A stretch of 64,000 nt of DNA from Gordonia alkanivorans NBRC 16433 (lineage in GTDB: Bacteria; Actinomycetota; Actinomycetes; Mycobacteriales; Mycobacteriaceae): the NCBI RefSeq assembly GCF_000225505.1, contig NZ_BACI01000056.1:124001-188000 (forward strand). Direction: 5' to 3'. Position numbers and translations under genes: made by a program. Of the stretch, positions 61,750 to 64,000 are shown in pieces. Position 1 is the stretch's first letter; every line of letters begins with the position of its first letter. Below the pieces are notes generated by a model. That model was not told the origin of the DNA. It made no database searches and saw only the letters and a program-made list of their open reading frames with translations.

Positions 61750-64000
61750 TCAGGCGTCCTGCGGTTTGGCCAGCGGGAAGGCCAGCGATTCGCGGATCGA
61801 CTGACCGGTGATCAGCATGACCACGCGGTCGACGCCCACGCCCAGACCACCCGTGGGTGGCATCGCGTACTCGAGTGCCTGCAAGAAGTCCTCGTCGAGC
61901 TCCATCGCCTCCGGGTCGCCGCCGGCGGCCAGGATCGACTGCTCGGTGAGACGCTTGCGCTGTTCGACCGGATCGGTCAGCTCGGTGTACGCGGTGCCGA
62001 GCTCCACTCCCCACGCCACCAGATCCCAGCGCTCGGCGACGCCGGGCTTGCTGCGGTGTGCGCGGGTCAGCGGCGACGTCGACGTCGGGAAGTCGGTGTA
62101 GAACGTCGGGAACGTCGTGCGGTCCTCGCCGAGGTGTTCGTAGAGTTCGAGCACGACCTGTCCGGCGTCCCAGTCCGGGCGGTAGTTGATCTCGAGGCGA
62201 TCGCACACCGCCCGGAGCTGCTCGACCGACGTCTCCGGCGTGATCTCCTCGCCCGCCCCCTCGGACACCACCTCGTGGACGGTCTTCACCGGCCACTCGC
62301 CCGAGATGTCCACGCGCTCTTCGTTTCCGTCGGCGTCGGTGCGGATGATCACCGGTTCGCCGTAGGCCGCCGTCGCCGCGTGCTGGATCATCTCGCGGGT
62401 GAGGTCCAGCATCTTGAGGTAGTCGCTGTGCGCCTCATAGGCTTCCAGGCTCGTGAACTCAGGGTTGTGGCTGAAGTCGACGCCCTCGTTGCGGAAGTTG
62501 CGTCCGATCTCGAAGACCTTCTCCACGCCGCCGACACACAGGCGCTTGAGGTAGAGCTCCGGCGCGATCCGGAGATAGAGGTCGAGGTTGTAGGCGTTGA
62601 TGTGCGTCTGGAACGGTGTCGCGTTGGCGCCGCCGTGGATCTGCTGCAGGATCGGCGTCTCGACCTCGAGGAAACCTCGCGCGGCGAGGAAGTCGCGCAA
62701 CGACTTCACCACCAGACTGCGGATCGCGAGGTTCTTCCGGCTCTCCTCGTTGATCGCGAGATCGACGTAGCGCTGACGCACGCGGGCCTCGGGATCGGTG
62801 AGGCCCGCCCACTTGTCCGGCAGTGGTCGCAGGCACTTGCCGTTGATCCGCCAGGCGTCGATCAGGATCGACAGTTCGCCCTTGCGACTGGTGCCGACGA
62901 CACCGCGCACCTGGATCAGGTCACCGAGGTCGACGTCGGTACCGAAGTCGGGAGTGCCCGGGATGACCCGCGACTCCTCGACGAGGATCTGCACCTCGCC
63001 CGACCAGTCGTGCATGTCGGCGAACACCACCTTGCCGAAGTCACGCAGACGCGTGACGCGGCCGGCGACGGTGACGACGGTGCCCTCGGGTTCCGTCCGC
63101 GCCTGCGCGATGGTGTGCGTCGGCTGGTCGGCGGGCGGATAGGGATCGAAACCACGCTCGACGAGCCGGTCCATCTTGTCGAGTCGGACCCGCACCTGCT
63201 CGGGACGGTGCACGACGGCACCCTCGGGAGTTGCTGCCTCGGCTTCCAGCTCGGCGATCAGCGCGGGCGCGTCGACGCCGGCCGGAATCGACGGCTGGCC
63301 TTCGGAATAGTGCTTGGCCCGCCCGAACCTGGGCAGGGTGATGAACCCTTCGGTGACGATCGCGGCGAGTCCTACGCGCGGCAGGATGCGGTTGTCCTCG
63401 AAGCACAGGTACCGCGACTGCCAGTCCGGTAGGTACTTGGCGTTCGACTTGTACAGCGACTCCATCTGGAAGAACCGCGAGCCGAACATCAGTACGGAGT
63501 AGCCGGCACGCATGACCGGCCCCGCACCGATCTGCGGGCCCTGCTCGAAGAACGCGCGGAAGGCCGCGAAGTTGAGCGAGACCTCGGTGATGCCGAACTG
63601 TTCGGAGTTGCGGCACAATTCGGCCACCATCGTCTCGACGACGCCGTTCGGTCCCTGCCGATCGCGTCGCATCAGGTCCAGGGAGGCGCCGCGGCGACCC
63701 CAGGGGACGAACGAGAGCATGCCGACGACCTGCTCGTCCGGGGTGCCCTCGCCGACCACGGCCTCGACCAGCAGGCAGTCGTCGTCGGCGCGATCGCCGA
63801 TGCGCGACAACGCCATTGCGAAACCGCGCTCCTCGTCGGTGTCGCGCCAGTCGTCGGCGCGGGCGACGACCTTCTCCATCTCGGCATCGCCGATGTCGCC
63901 GTGGCGTCGGATCCGGACGGTCACACCGGCTCGCCGGGTGCGGGTGACGGCCTGGCGCACGGCCTTCATCACCGGCCCGCTCAGGCTGAACTCACGGGTG
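61750..64000 (-). CDS. lysX: lysyl-tRNA synthetase/lysylphosphatidylglycerol synthase LysX, 5' end outside
   Basis: The 750 visible codons cover the C-terminal part of the MprF-like synthase domain ([38 protein letters not shown]). They also cover a complete class II lysyl-tRNA synthetase: an OB-fold with [17 protein letters not shown], motif 2 in [19 protein letters not shown] and motif 3 in [15 protein letters not shown]. LysX attaches lysine to phosphatidylglycerol, giving resistance to cationic peptides. The frame is open to the right edge, where about 350 N-terminal residues with membrane helices should lie. Not a housekeeping LysS because of the synthase domain. Confidence 0.95.
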   Translation of the reverse strand, partial: TREFSLSGPVMKAVRQAVTRTRRAGVTVRIRRHGDIGDAEMEKVVARADDWRDTDEERGFAMALSRIGDRADDDCLLVEAVVGEGTPDEQVVGMLSFVPWGRRGASLDLMRRDRQGPNGVVETMVAELCRNSEQFGITEVSLNFAAFRAFFEQGPQIGAGPVMRAGYSVLMFGSRFFQMESLYKSNAKYLPDWQSRYLCFEDNRILPRVGLAAIVTEGFITLPRFGRAKHYSEGQPSIPAGVDAPALIAELEAEAATPEGAVVHRPEQVRVRLDKMDRLVERGFDPYPPADQPTHTIAQARTEPEGTVVTVAGRVTRLRDFGKVVFADMHDWSGEVQILVEESRVIPGTPDFGTDVDLGDLIQVRGVVGTSRKGELSILIDAWRINGKCLRPLPDKWAGLTDPEARVRQRYVDLAINEESRKNLAIRSLVVKSLRDFLAARGFLEVETPILQQIHGGANATPFQTHINAYNLDLYLRIAPELYLKRLCVGGVEKVFEIGRNFRNEGVDFSHNPEFTSLEAYEAHSDYLKMLDLTREMIQHAATAAYGEPVIIRTDADGNEERVDISGEWPVKTVHEVVSEGAGEEITPETSVEQLRAVCDRLEINYRPDWDAGQVVLELYEHLGEDRTTFPTFYTDFPTSTSPLTRAHRSKPGVAERWDLVAWGVELGTAYTELTDPVEQRKRLTEQSILAAGGDPEAMELDEDFLQALEYAMPPTGGLGVGVDRVVMLITGQSIRESLAFPLAKPQDA

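Noticed and set aside
61171-63432. Open frame of about 753 codons on + strand
   Set aside because: Antisense shadow of lysX and the hydrolase gene, whose motifs are unambiguous.

Overview
The window is high-GC actinobacterial DNA, densely coding, with GTG starts common, many 1-4 base gene overlaps and very short convergent gaps. The content points to a mycolic-acid-type actinobacterium of the order Mycobacteriales, most consistent with Gordonia: galactofuranose synthesis (glf), three or more envelope hydrolases or ligases, an LCP ligase, LysX, IdeR-type iron boxes and a DUF222-HNH (13E12-type) gene. From memory, the gene order tracks the M. tuberculosis stretch Rv3809c-Rv3853: glf, amidase, HAD hydrolase, PlsC acyltransferases, Rieske protein, serS, Rv3835/Rv3836, gpm2, pheA, Rv3839, LCP protein, ferritin, glpQ1, Rv3843c, sodA, an EspR-type regulator, Rv3850-like, Hns-like Rv3852 and rraA. 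That would place the window on the origin-proximal left flank of the chromosome. Lineage-specific genes are inserted throughout.

Layout. 1-4.1 kb: glf, then a four-gene overlapping operon (GT2 glycosyltransferase, acyl-CoA-dehydrogenase-like flavoprotein, PIG-L deacetylase, NodS-like methyltransferase) that looks like a dedicated small glycoconjugate pathway. 4.2-11.1 kb: GAF-ANTAR regulator, SpoIID/LytB protein, a frameshifted amidase, HAD hydrolase, a collapsed PlsC copy, an intact PlsC and a TetR regulator. 11.2-15 kb: MBL-Rieske protein, Cys-rich copper protein, secreted lipase. 15-22.3 kb: two paralogous 10-TM-type membrane proteins bracket a decayed segment (start-less hypothetical gene, internally deleted aldo/keto reductase, DUF222-HNH protein, LuxR/LAL pseudogene). 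22.3-36.3 kb: conserved core (serS, pheA, ferritin, glpQ1 and others) with IdeR-like boxes. 36.35-36.74 kb: a non-coding stretch with two perfect DnaA boxes. 36.7-45.9 kb: SppA, VOC protein, winged-helix protein, MsrA, a small membrane ORF, SodA, a fused ECF transporter and a TMEM165/GDT1 transporter. 46-53.7 kb: SDR, a membrane protein-ImmA-EspR-like cluster, a His/Asp-rich exported protein, a RecB-like nuclease and a membrane-anchored Lys-rich Hns-like protein. 53.7-64 kb: acyl desaturase plus its reductase, hydrolases, GabD2, RraA and LysX (its 5' end lies outside).

Recurrent themes are envelope construction and maintenance (Glf, SpoIID, amidase, LCP, PlsC, LysX), redox and metal homeostasis (SodA, MsrA, ferritin, hemerythrin, Csp, GDT1) and gene decay. 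Three genes are clearly broken: amidase, PlsC copy and LAL regulator. One more, the aldo/keto reductase, lacks its middle. No CRISPR array, rRNA, tRNA, prophage or insertion sequence was recognised.
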